From: Nocardioides zhouii
Lineage (GTDB): Bacteria; Actinomycetota; Actinomycetes; Propionibacteriales; Nocardioidaceae
DNA: 64,000 nucleotides
Direction of reading: 5' to 3'
Assembly (NCBI RefSeq): GCF_004137345.1
Contig: NZ_SDWV01000023.1
Location: 20,995 to 84,994 of the forward strand
In this document: positions 8,545 to 16,587 of the stretch, in pieces
Layout of the letters: every line of letters begins with the position of its first letter
Position numbering within the stretch: the stretch's first letter is position 1
Notes under the pieces: model-generated
The model's input: only the letters and a program-made list of their open reading frames with translations
Database searches by the model: none
Told to the model about the DNA's origin: nothing
Program-made: the position numbers and the translations under genes

Positions 8545-9974
8545 GCGGGCTCTCCGCCGACGTCCTGGCCGCGATCGACGCGATCGAGGCCGGACCGCAG
8601 CGTCCGAGCGTGGGCGCGTTCTTCGACCTCGACGGCACCCTCGTCGCGGGCTACACCGCCGCGACCTTCTACGGCGACCGCCTCAAGGGGCGCGACGTGT
8701 CGCCCGCCGAGTTCCTCCGTACGGTCGTCACGGCGGTCGACGGCGAACTCGGCGGTGACCCGACGCGGATCGCTCACGTCGCGTTCTCGGCGATGCGCGG
8801 GGAGTCCGAGGAGGCGTTCGCCGACCTCGGCGAGCGGCTCTTCCGGTCCAAGATCGCCGGCACCATCCGCCGCGAGTCGCGCGCCCTCGTGATGGCCCAC
8901 CAGCGCGCCGGCCACACGGTCGCGGTCGCCTCGGCCGCGACGTCGTACCAGATCGCACCGGTCGCCCGTGACCTCGGCGTCGAGCACCTCGTGTGCACGC
9001 AGCTCGTCGTGGAGGACGGCCAGTTCACCGGCGCCACCGACGGTCCGATGCTGTGGGGACGGCACAAGGCGAGCGGCGTGCGCGCCTTCGCCAAGGAGCA
9101 CGCCCTCGACCTCTCGACGTCGTACGCCTACGGCAACGGCTACGAGGACGTCGCCTTCCTTTCCTCGGTCGGCCACCCGACCGCGCTCAACCCGCATCGC
9201 GACCTGCGCTCGGCCGCCGCCCGGCTCGGCTGGCCGGTGCTCGACCTCAGCGATCCGGTGGGCGGCTCGTTGATTGCGGCGGGGCGTACGGCGGCGGCGC
9301 TCGCCGGCATGAACACAGGTGTCGTCGCCGGCCTGGCGTACGGCCTCCTCCGACGCGACGGCAAGGAGGGCCGCAACCTCGCGGTCAAGCTCGCCACCTC
9401 GCTCCCGATGTCGCTGGCGGGGGTGACCGTCGAGGTGCTGAACCGCGAGCGGCTCTGGACCCACCGGCCCGCGATCTTCGTCGCCAACCACCAGAGCGCC
9501 CTCGACATCCCGGTCCTGGGCAACCTGCTGGAGCGCGACTTCACGATCGTGGCGAAGAAGGAGGCGCGCTGGGACCCGCGCGCCATGGTCGGCTCGGTCG
9601 TCATCGACCCGGCCTACATCGACCGCTCCGACTCCGAGTCGGCCCGCGCCACCCTCGACGGCGTCGTCGACCGGATCCGCGCCGGCACGTCGCTGATGAT
9701 CTTCCCGGAGGGCACCCGGTCGGCGACGCCGGTGCTCGGCCCGTTCCGCAAGGGCGCCTTCCACCTTGCCGCGCAGGCAGGCGTGCCGATCGTTCCGGTC
9801 GTGCTGCGCAACACCGGCGAGCTGATGCGCCGCAGCTCCTTCGTGCTCAACCCCGGGGTCGTCGACGTGTGCGTGCTCGAGCCCGAGACCGACTGGAGCG
9901 TGGACGACATGAGCGAGCGGATCGCCGCCCTGCACACCAAGTTCGAGCAGACCCTCGCGAAGTGGCCCTCATGA
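8541..9974 (+). CDS. HAD-IB phosphatase fused to PlsC-type 1-acylglycerol-3-phosphate acyltransferase
   Basis: A 477-residue two-domain protein. Residues about 22-235 form a HAD class IB (SerB-like) domain with nucleophile motif FFDLDGTL (D29, D31) and a motif IV equivalent GNGYEDVAF, in which the usual GD is GN. Residues about 285-470 form a PlsC acyltransferase with NHQSALD (H317, D322) and FPEGTR (388-393). The acyltransferase should make phosphatidate from lysophosphatidate; the HAD domain might dephosphorylate phosphatidate to diacylglycerol, which the next gene would then acylate (inference). Start GTG 8541 overlaps the upstream stop by 4 bp; ATGA coupling links it to the WS/DGAT gene. 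Confidence 0.9.
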   Translation: MSGLSADVLAAIDAIEAGPQRPSVGAFFDLDGTLVAGYTAATFYGDRLKGRDVSPAEFLRTVVTAVDGELGGDPTRIAHVAFSAMRGESEEAFADLGERLFRSKIAGTIRRESRALVMAHQRAGHTVAVASAATSYQIAPVARDLGVEHLVCTQLVVEDGQFTGATDGPMLWGRHKASGVRAFAKEHALDLSTSYAYGNGYEDVAFLSSVGHPTALNPHRDLRSAAARLGWPVLDLSDPVGGSLIAAGRTAAALAGMNTGVVAGLAYGLLRRDGKEGRNLAVKLATSLPMSLAGVTVEVLNRERLWTHRPAIFVANHQSALDIPVLGNLLERDFTIVAKKEARWDPRAMVGSVVIDPAYIDRSDSESARATLDGVVDRIRAGTSLMIFPEGTRSATPVLGPFRKGAFHLAAQAGVPIVPVVLRNTGELMRRSSFVLNPGVVDVCVLEPETDWSVDDMSERIAALHTKFEQTLAKWPS

Positions 9975-11371
9975 GCGCCCGCGAGGACTTCGAGCGCTGG
10001 GGTGGCGCCGCTGCGTTCGGCGCGGCACCCGAGCTGACGCCCATGCAGACGCTGATGTGGCGCGCGGAGCGGCACCCGGTGCAGTCGTCCACGACGACCG
10101 TGATCATCGACCTCGACCGGGCGCCGGACTGGAAGCGCTTCGTCGCCGCGACCGAGTGGGGCACAGGGCTCGTACGCCGGCTGCGCCAGCGCGTCGTCGA
10201 CCCCGTCGTGCCGACCGCCGCGCCGACCTGGGCCGACGACCCGACCTTCGACCTCGGCTACCACCTGCGGCGCGAGCGGGTGTCGAGCCGCGAGGAGATG
10301 CTGGCCCAGGCCGCCCAGATCGCGCTGCGGCCCTTCGACCGCTCGCGCCCGCTGTGGGAGGGCGTGCTCTTCGAAGGTGTCGGCGACGGTGCGGCGTACG
10401 TCCTCAAGATCCACCACGCGCTGGCCGACCCGCTCGGCACCGTGCAGCTCCTCTCCATGCTTCAGTCGGGCAAGCGGACGCACACCGCGCGCAAGCCCCT
10501 CGGCGAGGACGCCGTCGCGCCGGCGGACGCCGATCCGGTCGATCTCGCGGTCTCCGGGCTGCGCACCGACGTCGCGACCCTCCCCGACTCGGTGCTGGCC
10601 ACGGCACGCACCCTCGGCCACGCCGCCGCCCGGCCGCAGGCCGTCGTCGCCTCGACCCTGCGCTACGGCGCGTCCGTCCGACGGCTGCTCTCGCAGGCCG
10701 CGCCGCCCTCGCCGGAGCTGTCGCCGCGGACCGGGAAGATGTGGTCGTTCCTCACCCTCGACGCGCCGCTCGAGCAGCTGCGGTCGGTCGCCAGGCAGGG
10801 CGGTGGCACGCTCGATGACGCCGGCGTCGCCCTGGTGCTCGGCGGGCTCCGTCGCTACCACGGGCGACGTGGCGCCCGGATCCGCGAGATCCCTGTCGGC
10901 GTACGCGTCTCCCTCGACCGCGCCGACGACCTCGGCAACCGGTTCGCCGGCGCGATCATCTCCGGACCGCTCGCGATCGAGGACCCCGTCGACCGCGTCG
11001 CCGCGGTGCGCGGCGAGGTGCTGTCGCTGCACACCGAGCGCGCACTCGAGGTCCTCGACGCGGCCGCGCCGCTGCTCAACCGGATGCCTTCCTTCGTCGG
11101 CGCCTCCGCGCTGCGGACCGCCTCGGTCCCCGACGCCTTCGTGCTGACGCTGCCCGGGCCGCCGCGCAAGCGCTACATGGCGGGGGCCGAGGTGCAGGGG
11201 ATGTACGTCCTCGGCCCGCTGCCCGGTGCCGCGCTGACCGTCTGCTTGGTGACCTGCGGCGACACCGCCTGCATCGGCGTCAACGTCGACGCGAGTGCCG
11301 TCGCCGACCTCGACCAGCTCGCGGAGAGCCTGGCCGAGGGAGTCGAGGAGTTCATCTCGGTGGTCGAGTAG
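9971..11371 (+). CDS. WS/DGAT-family wax ester/diacylglycerol acyltransferase
   Basis: A 466-residue member of the wax synthase/diacylglycerol acyltransferase family, which transfers acyl-CoA to diacylglycerol or fatty alcohol to form storage triacylglycerol or wax. Seen: PLWEGVLFEG (about 127-136) and the active-site motif KIHHALADPLG (H148, H149, D153). The family consensus is HHxxxDG; here the Gly is Pro, while the catalytic His and Asp remain. Usual length is about 450-480. ATG 9971 overlaps the previous stop by 4 bp, so it is translated as the third gene of the glycerolipid operon. No further gene follows; a hairpin region begins at the stop codon. Confidence 0.88.
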   Translation: MSAREDFERWGGAAAFGAAPELTPMQTLMWRAERHPVQSSTTTVIIDLDRAPDWKRFVAATEWGTGLVRRLRQRVVDPVVPTAAPTWADDPTFDLGYHLRRERVSSREEMLAQAAQIALRPFDRSRPLWEGVLFEGVGDGAAYVLKIHHALADPLGTVQLLSMLQSGKRTHTARKPLGEDAVAPADADPVDLAVSGLRTDVATLPDSVLATARTLGHAAARPQAVVASTLRYGASVRRLLSQAAPPSPELSPRTGKMWSFLTLDAPLEQLRSVARQGGGTLDDAGVALVLGGLRRYHGRRGARIREIPVGVRVSLDRADDLGNRFAGAIISGPLAIEDPVDRVAAVRGEVLSLHTERALEVLDAAAPLLNRMPSFVGASALRTASVPDAFVLTLPGPPRKRYMAGAEVQGMYVLGPLPGAALTVCLVTCGDTACIGVNVDASAVADLDQLAESLAEGVEEFISVVE

Positions 11372-11496
11372 TCCGCGAGCGCCAGCGAGCGGACGTATCG
11401 AGACCCGACCGCTGGCCCGACCCGGACACGTGTCCGCGATGTTGCCCCCGAAGCTCGCGGCCGAGGGCCACTACTCGGACACGTGTCCGGGTCGGG
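11371..11496. repeat. Hairpin pair: short stem plus long inverted repeat with GGACACGTGTCC cores
   Basis: The 129-bp gap between the convergent WS/DGAT and GNAT genes holds two nested signals. A small stem GTCCGC/GCGGAC spans 11371-11394. Then a perfect 21-bp inverted repeat occurs at 11416-11436 and 11476-11496 with a 39-base spacer. Each arm contains a self-complementary 14-mer, CGGACACGTGTCCG. It could act as a two-way terminator or be an intergenic repeat element; no U-tract follows. Confidence 0.75.
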
Positions 11497-11500
11497 CGGG

Positions 11501-11968
11501 TCAGCCGTCGGTCGAGCCGACGTAGTAGAGCATCCGGTAGTCGACCCCGGCCTCGATGTTGACGTAGCCGTGGCGCTCGTAGAACCGGCGGGTGTCGACG
11601 TCGACCTCGTCGACTCCGATGTGCATCTCCGGTGAGCCGTGGTCGCGGACCAGGCTCCTGGACAGCTCGAGGATCTGCGTGCCGATGCCGTGTGAACGCA
11701 GCGCGGGTACGACGTACAGCTCCTCGAGCTGGGAGACAGGTCCGTCGAACCAGATGGCCGGGCGCAGGCTCAGGAACGCAAAGCCCACGGCAGTTCCGGA
11801 GTCCTCGGCCAGCACCGCGACGATCTCCTCGAGCGGCAGCAGCCGGGCGAACCGCACCTCCAGCACCTCGACGTCGTCGACCTCGGTCTCGAACTCGGTG
11901 TTGAAGTCCCACAGCAGCCGCGCGAGAACCGCGGCATCGTCTGTGGTGGCGCGGCGCACCTGGGTCAT
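11501..11968 (-). CDS. GNAT-family N-acetyltransferase
   Basis: A 155-residue single-domain GNAT protein expected to transfer an acetyl group from acetyl-CoA to an amine in the cytoplasm. Seen: VGFAFLSLRP (beta-4 strand), then LEELYVVPALRSHGIGTQIL, which carries the acetyl-CoA pyrophosphate loop RxxGxG (RSHGIG), and the C-terminal FYERHGYVNI typical of motif B. ATG 11968 overlaps the tadA stop by 4 bp with GGGGAGG just upstream, so it is translationally coupled to tadA. The substrate cannot be deduced; a role linked to tRNA editing is not implied by the motifs. Confidence 0.85.
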   Translation of the reverse strand: MTQVRRATTDDAAVLARLLWDFNTEFETEVDDVEVLEVRFARLLPLEEIVAVLAEDSGTAVGFAFLSLRPAIWFDGPVSQLEELYVVPALRSHGIGTQILELSRSLVRDHGSPEMHIGVDEVDVDTRRFYERHGYVNIEAGVDYRMLYYVGSTDG

Positions 11969-12513
11969 CGCGCCTCCCCATCCTCTGTACCTAGGGACGA
12001 AATGGGTGGTGGAACGACCTCCACGCCTACCATTTCGTCCCTAGATACCGGCTGGCGGTGGGCGGCGAAGAAGCCGTCGAGCAGAGCGGTCGACTCGGCG
12101 GCCAGCACACCCGCCACCACCTCCGGCCGGTGGTTGAGGCGGCGGTCGCGGACGACGTCCCAGAGGGAGCCGGCGGCGCCCAGCTTGTCGTCGTACGCAC
12201 CGAAGACGAGGCGGTCGACGCGGGCGAGCACGAGGGCGCCGGCGCACATCGTGCACGGCTCGAGGGTGACGACGAGGGTGCAGCCGGTGAGCCGCCACTC
12301 GCCGCGGGCGGCCGCGGCCGCGCGGAGGGCGACGACCTCGGCGTGCCCGGTCGGGTCGCCCTCGGCCTCGCGGGTGTTGCGGCCAGCGCCGATCACCGCG
12401 CCGGACTCGTCGAGCACGACGGCGCCGACGGGTACGTCCTCACCGGCGAGGGCGGCACGTGCCTCGGCGAGGGCCAGCCGCATCGGCTCGTCCCAGGTCA
12501 TGAGGGTGGTCAT
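11965..12513 (-). CDS. tadA: tRNA-specific adenosine deaminase TadA
   Basis: A 182-residue zinc deaminase that converts A34 to inosine in tRNA-Arg(ACG). Seen: the zinc and proton-shuttle motif GHAEVV (H57, E59) and PCTMC (C87, C90), with VPVGAVV before it as in cytidine deaminase folds. Start ATG 12513 overlaps the upstream TadA-partner stop (ATGA). Odd: the last 25 or so residues (from about VSRDEMVG on) are encoded by a 62-bp inverted-repeat element (11987-12048), so the usual C-terminus has been replaced or extended by repeat DNA. The core catalytic domain is complete and should be active. Confidence 0.93.
   Translation of the reverse strand: MTTLMTWDEPMRLALAEARAALAGEDVPVGAVVLDESGAVIGAGRNTREAEGDPTGHAEVVALRAAAAARGEWRLTGCTLVVTLEPCTMCAGALVLARVDRLVFGAYDDKLGAAGSLWDVVRDRRLNHRPEVVAGVLAAESTALLDGFFAAHRQPVSRDEMVGVEVVPPPISSLGTEDGEAR
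11987..12048. repeat. Long inverted repeat embedded in the tadA 3' end
   Basis: Arms of 19 bp with one mismatch lie at 11987-12005 and 12030-12048, separated by 24 bases; the perfect core is CTAGGGACGAAATGG and its complement. It is inside the tadA reading frame, where it encodes the SRDEMV...ISSLGTE tail. Its architecture matches the hairpins at 11416 and 13754, but its sequence is unrelated to them. Confidence 0.8.
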
Positions 12514-12995
12514 GCAGACGTGAGGCCGACGGCGTCGTCGAAGAGGTCGCCGAAGCCGAGGCGGCGCGCGATGTCGGACAGCACGTCGTCAGGGTAGAGC
12601 TCGACGTCGTCGAGGAGGGCGCCCAGGTCGATGGCGTGCAGGCCGAGGTCGGCGAGCAGGTCGAGGTCGCCGGCCGGCACCTCCTCGTCGTCATCCTCGG
12701 GCGTCGGCAGCCCGAGGAAGTCGACCGCCGACTGCGCCAGCTCCCACTCGTCGGCCGCGGTGATGTCGGAGAGCAGGACGCGGGTCGTCGCGCCCAGCAC
12801 GCGTACGAGCACGAAGAAGTCCTCATCGACCGCGACCATCGCGACGGCACCGTCCGGGCCGCCCACCTGGCGCAGTGCGTGGCTCAGCGAGTCGACGGAC
12901 TCGAAGGCGGGCGAGGCGATGTCCTGCACCTGCCAGTCGCCGTCCTCGAGGAAGGCGACCAGCGCATAGTCGATCTCGCCGATGAGTTCGGACAC
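12510..12995 (-). CDS. tRNA adenosine deaminase-associated protein
   Basis: A 161-residue acidic protein of the actinobacterial family found next to TadA; its biochemical role is unknown. The sequence is rich in Asp, Glu and Leu, with a hydrophobic strand pattern in the first half (VAMVAVDEDFFVLVRVLG) and a helical acidic second half. The start is GTG 12995, with GGGGAGG about nine bases upstream; an open frame continues to 13037 but has no ribosome site. Its stop overlaps the tadA start by 4 bp, which supports a shared function or stoichiometric expression with TadA. Confidence 0.85.
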   Translation of the reverse strand: MSELIGEIDYALVAFLEDGDWQVQDIASPAFESVDSLSHALRQVGGPDGAVAMVAVDEDFFVLVRVLGATTRVLLSDITAADEWELAQSAVDFLGLPTPEDDDEEVPAGDLDLLADLGLHAIDLGALLDDVELYPDDVLSDIARRLGFGDLFDDAVGLTSA

Positions 12996-13105
12996 GTCAC
13001 GACCCTCCCCAGGCTGCGGACGCGTCCAATGTCGCACGCCCGGGCGGGACCAACAACCCCGTTTGCGACTCGTTCACCCCCACCCGCACCACTAGGGTGA
13101 CCGTC

Positions 13106-13747
13106 ATGCGCCTGCACGTGGTCAACCACCCCCTCGTCTCCCACAAGCTCACCGTCCTGCGGGACGAGAACACGGACTCGCCGACCTTCCGGCGGCTCAC
13201 CGACGAGCTGGTCACCCTCCTGGCGTACGAGGCCACCCGCGAGGTGCGCGTCGACCCGCTCGACATCGTCACCCCGGTCGGCCCCACCACGGGTGTGTAC
13301 CTCGCCCAGCCCAAGCCGATGGTGGTGCCGATCCTGCGCGCCGGCCTCGGGATGCTCGACGGGATGATGCGCCTCCTGCCCACGGCCGAGGTCGGGTTCC
13401 TCGGCATGGTGCGCAACGAGGAGACGCTCGAGGCGTCGACGTACGCCGAGCGGCTGCCCGAGGACCTGTCGGGTCGCCAGTGCTACGTCCTCGACCCGAT
13501 GCTCGCGACCGGCGGCACCCTTGCGGCGGCGATCAACTTCCTCACCACCCGCGGCGCCGACGACATCACCGCCATCTGCCTGCTGGCCGCGCCCGAGGGC
13601 GTCGCCAACCTCGAGGCCGGCCTCGCGGGCCTCGACGTCCCGGTCACCGTGGTGACCGCCGCGCTCGACGAGAAGCTCAACGAGAAGGGCTACATCGTCC
13701 CCGGCCTCGGTGACGCCGGCGACCGCCTCTACGGCGTCGCGCACTGA
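13106..13747 (+). CDS. upp: Uracil phosphoribosyltransferase
   Basis: A 213-residue enzyme making UMP from uracil and PRPP in pyrimidine salvage. Seen: the N-terminal HVVNHPLVSHKLTVLRD, LAYEATREV, the PRPP-binding loop YVLDPMLATGGTL (about 131-143), and the C-terminal VPGLGDAGDRLYG that contacts uracil. All are diagnostic for UPRTase. ATG 13106 is preferred to the in-frame GTG 13097, which lies inside the probable ribosome site AGGGTGA. It is divergent from the TadA-partner gene and alone in its transcription unit; a long hairpin element follows 6 bp after the stop. Confidence 0.96.
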   Translation: MRLHVVNHPLVSHKLTVLRDENTDSPTFRRLTDELVTLLAYEATREVRVDPLDIVTPVGPTTGVYLAQPKPMVVPILRAGLGMLDGMMRLLPTAEVGFLGMVRNEETLEASTYAERLPEDLSGRQCYVLDPMLATGGTLAAAINFLTTRGADDITAICLLAAPEGVANLEAGLAGLDVPVTVVTAALDEKLNEKGYIVPGLGDAGDRLYGVAH

Positions 13748-13753
13748 CCTTCC

Positions 13754-13820
13754 GGGGTAGTCCGCATCAAAAAGCTTGCTGATCTTGCTCGCGCACCAGA
13801 ATTTTGATGCGGACTATCCC
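13754..13820. repeat. Long inverted repeat between upp and the LacI gene
   Basis: Nineteen-base arms with one mismatch (13754-13772 and 13802-13820; core TAGTCCGCATCAAAA) surround a 29-base spacer, in the gap between convergent upp and the LacI-family gene. The A-run at the stem top and the convergent setting suggest a bidirectional terminator; there is no tail of T after the stem, so a repeat element is also possible. Confidence 0.75.
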
Positions 13821-13857
13821 TCCCGCACGACGAGGTATCCCTCCGCGTCGGGGGCGC

Positions 13858-14871
13858 TCAGCCCAGGGTGGAGCGACGGGCGACGAGCTCGGGGGTGAAG
13901 ACCACCTGCTGGTGCACGTGCTCGGGGTTATCCGCCTCGTCGAGCACGAGCTCCGTGGCCCGGCGGCCGAGCTCCTGGCGGGGCTGGCGCACCGAGGTCA
14001 GCGGGACGGCGGCTGCACTGGCGTACTCGATGTCGTCGTAGCCGACGATCGCGAGGTCGCCCGGCACCGACAGGCCCGACGTGCTCAGCTGCTGCAGCAG
14101 GCCGAGGGCGAGCAGGTCGTTGGCGCAGAAGGCCGCGGTCGGTCGCCGGTTGCGGCCGAGCCCCATCACCCGTTCGCCGGCCGAGCGCCCCTCGACGACC
14201 GTCAGGGCCTCGGTGGTCACCACGACGAGCTGCTCGGGCGGCAGGCCCGCATCGGCCCACGCCTTGCGGGCGCCCTCGAGGCGGTCGCGCACCTGGCCGA
14301 TCGTGTCCGGTCCGCCGATGAAGGCGACGCGGGTGTGCCCCTGCTCGATGAGGTGCTCCACGGCCAGGCGACCACCGAGCTCGTCGTCGACGGCGACGGA
14401 GCAGAACGTGTCGTCGGAGCGCGTACGGTCCACGATCACGACCGGCGTGCCGTTGCGACGTACGTCGGCGAGCGCGGGCGACTGCGCGTCGACCGGGGTC
14501 ACCAGGATCCCCTGCACCCGCTGCTCGACGAGGTGGGCGAGGTAGTCCTGCTCGCGGGAGGACCGGTTGTCGGAGTTGCAGAGGAAGAGGGAGAGACCGG
14601 CGGCCTCGGCGGCGCGCTCGACACCCTCGGCGACGTCGGTGAAGAACGGGTTGCGCGCGTCGAGGAGCACGTAGGCCAGGGTGCGGCTGCGCCCGGCGCG
14701 CAGCTGCCGCGCCGACTCGTTGCGCACGAAGCCGAGGTCGCGCATCGCCTGCTCCACCCGCGCCCGGGTCTCGGGTGAGACGCGGTCGGGCCGGTTGAGC
14801 ACGTTGCTGACCGTGCCGAGGGAGACGCCGGCGCGCGCGGCGACGTCCTTGACCGAGGAGGCCCTGACCAC
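13858..14871 (-). CDS. LacI-family transcriptional regulator, likely L-rhamnose repressor
   Basis: A 337-residue LacI/GalR protein. Seen: the N-terminal HTH (SVKDVAARAGVSLGTVSNVLNRPDRVSPETR) with hinge helix region, then a periplasmic-binding-like sugar domain with DARNPFFTDVAEG, VIVDRT, DDELGGRLAVEHL and GYDDIEYA. GTG 14871 is chosen for its strong GGAGGGG ribosome site eight bases upstream. It faces the rhamnose operon across a 198-bp gap, and a LacI-type operator overlaps that operon's predicted start region; rhamnose or rhamnulose is the likely inducer (inference). Confidence 0.9.
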   Translation of the reverse strand: MVRASSVKDVAARAGVSLGTVSNVLNRPDRVSPETRARVEQAMRDLGFVRNESARQLRAGRSRTLAYVLLDARNPFFTDVAEGVERAAEAAGLSLFLCNSDNRSSREQDYLAHLVEQRVQGILVTPVDAQSPALADVRRNGTPVVIVDRTRSDDTFCSVAVDDELGGRLAVEHLIEQGHTRVAFIGGPDTIGQVRDRLEGARKAWADAGLPPEQLVVVTTEALTVVEGRSAGERVMGLGRNRRPTAAFCANDLLALGLLQQLSTSGLSVPGDLAIVGYDDIEYASAAAVPLTSVRQPRQELGRRATELVLDEADNPEHVHQQVVFTPELVARRSTLG

Positions 14872-14899
14872 CCGTGTGCCCCCTCCGCAACTCGGCAAG

Positions 14900-14927
14900 G
14901 CTCCGCGGTTGAAACGATCCGCGGAGC
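14900..14927. repeat. Stem-loop presenting a TTGAAACG half-site in the LacI leader
   Basis: GCTCCGCGG and its exact complement CCGCGGAGC enclose the 10-base loop TTGAAACGAT, which carries a half-site like the rha operator (TTGAAACC). It lies 29 bp upstream of the LacI start. It could be a second regulator contact or an mRNA hairpin; neither is proven. Confidence 0.5.
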
Positions 14928-15008
14928 GACTGGATGCCGAGAGTACGCCATGGGAAGGCGTCGCGGCAGGTGCTCCTACTACCCGTACGGAATGGTGCAG
15001 ACAACCTC

Positions 15009-15038
15009 TTGACAGGTGTGACGGTACTCACCTACCTT
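15009..15038 (+). promoter_or_regulatory. Predicted promoter of the rhamnose operon
   Basis: A consensus -35 TTGACA (15009-15014) is followed after 18 bases by TACCTT (15033-15038), a weak -10. It lies just upstream of the palindromic operator and 32 bp before the first gene. Confidence 0.6.
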
Positions 15039-15041
15039 TCG

Positions 15042-15055
15042 TTGAAACCTTTCAA
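15042..15055. promoter_or_regulatory. LacI-type operator of the rhamnose operon
   Basis: TTGAAACCTTTCAA has two perfect 6-base arms (TTGAAA/TTTCAA) around CC, the size and shape of LacI-family operators. It sits right behind the predicted -10, over the likely transcription start, as expected for repression by the divergent LacI protein. Confidence 0.7.
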
Positions 15056-15069
15056 TCCAAGGAGTTCCG

Positions 15070-16587
15070 ATGCCCGCCAGCCCCACCGCCACCACGGTGC
15101 TCGAGCTGCGCGACGTCTCGAAGTCGTTCGGCCCGGTGGTGGCCCTGAGGTCCGGCTCGCTGCGGGTCGACGGCGGTTCGATCCACGCGCTCATCGGTGA
15201 GAACGGCGCCGGCAAGTCGACGCTCGTGAAGGTCGTCGCCGGCGTCCACCGCCGCGACTCCGGCGTCTTCGAGCTGGGCGGCGAGGCGGTCGACTTCTCC
15301 TCCACCGCCGACTCCAAGCACGCCGGCATCGCGGTGATCTACCAGGAGCCCACGCTCTTCCCCGACCTGTCGGTCACCGAGAACATCTTCATGGGCCGCC
15401 AGCCGCTCGCCCGCGGTCGTCGCATCGACCGCGCCGCGATGATCACCGAGGCCGAGGGACTCTTCGCCCGCCTCGGCGTGCGGATCGACCCCCGTCGCCC
15501 GGCCGCCGGCCTCTCCATCGCGGACCAGCAGATCATCGAGATCGCCAAGGCCATCTCCCTCGACGCGCGCCTCCTCGTGATGGACGAGCCCACCGCGGCG
15601 CTCAGCGGTGTCGAGGTCGACCGGCTCTTCGCCGTCGCCCGGAGCCTGCGCGACGAGGGTCGCGCCCTGGTCTTCATCTCCCACCGCTTCGACGAGGTCT
15701 TCGCCCTCGCCGACACCGTCACCGTGATGCGCGACGGGTCCTACATCGACACTCGCCGCATCGACGAGACCTCGCCGTCCGAGCTGGTGTCGCTGATGGT
15801 CGGCCGCGATGTCGATGACCTCTTTCCCAAGGTGGCCGCCACGATCGGCGAGCCGGTCCTACAGGTCCGCGGGCTCAATCGGGCCGGCGTCTTCCACGAC
15901 GTCGACCTCGAGGTGCGCGCCGGCGAGATCGTCGGCCTGGCCGGCCTGGTCGGAGCGGGACGCAGCGAGGTCGCCCGTGCGGTCTTCGGCGTCGACCCCT
16001 ACGACAGCGGCTCGGTCACGCTCAACGGCAAGGACGTGCGGGCGCACGACCCACGTTCGGCGATCCGCGCCGGCATGGCCTTCATCCCCGAGGACCGCCG
16101 CAAGCAGGGCCTCGTCATCGACTCCTCCGTCACCCGCAACGTCGCCGGCGTCATCCGCCGCGGCATCGCCAAGGCGGGGCTGCTGACCGCGGGGATGGAG
16201 AACAAGGCCGCCGGCCCCTGGGCCTCGCGCCTCGAGGTCAAGACCAGCGCCCTGGACATGAACGCCGCCACCATGAGCGGTGGCAACCAGCAGAAGGTCG
16301 TCATCGCCAAGTGGCTGGCGACCAACCCCAAGCTGCTGATCATCGACGAGCCCACCCGCGGCATCGACGTCGGCACCAAGGCCGAGGTCCACCGCCTCCT
16401 GTCCGCGCTCGCCGGCCAGGGCCTGGCGATCCTGATGATCTCCTCCGAGCTCCCCGAGGTCCTCGGCATGGCCGACCGGGTGCTGGTCCTCTGCGAGGGC
16501 CGCATCACCGCCGAGCTCGACCGTGCCGACGCCACCCCCGAGGCCGTCATGCACGCAGCCACCCACCACCTGGAGACCGCGCGATGA
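15070..16587 (+). CDS. L-rhamnose ABC importer, duplicated ATP-binding subunit
   Basis: A 505-residue ATPase with two ABC domains, as in the CUT2 class of monosaccharide importers (RbsA/MglA type). First half: Walker A GENGAGKST, LSIADQQIIEIAKA in place of a classic signature, and Walker B VMDEPTAAL. Second half: degenerate Walker A GLVGAGRSE, signature MSGGNQQKV, Walker B IIDEPTRGIDVG. It powers uptake with the two permeases and the lipoprotein that follow. Ribosome site AAGGAG lies about five bases before ATG 15070, directly behind the operator. Rhamnose specificity is inferred from the operon, not from the ATPase. Confidence 0.93.
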   Translation: MPASPTATTVLELRDVSKSFGPVVALRSGSLRVDGGSIHALIGENGAGKSTLVKVVAGVHRRDSGVFELGGEAVDFSSTADSKHAGIAVIYQEPTLFPDLSVTENIFMGRQPLARGRRIDRAAMITEAEGLFARLGVRIDPRRPAAGLSIADQQIIEIAKAISLDARLLVMDEPTAALSGVEVDRLFAVARSLRDEGRALVFISHRFDEVFALADTVTVMRDGSYIDTRRIDETSPSELVSLMVGRDVDDLFPKVAATIGEPVLQVRGLNRAGVFHDVDLEVRAGEIVGLAGLVGAGRSEVARAVFGVDPYDSGSVTLNGKDVRAHDPRSAIRAGMAFIPEDRRKQGLVIDSSVTRNVAGVIRRGIAKAGLLTAGMENKAAGPWASRLEVKTSALDMNAATMSGGNQQKVVIAKWLATNPKLLIIDEPTRGIDVGTKAEVHRLLSALAGQGLAILMISSELPEVLGMADRVLVLCEGRITAELDRADATPEAVMHAATHHLETAR

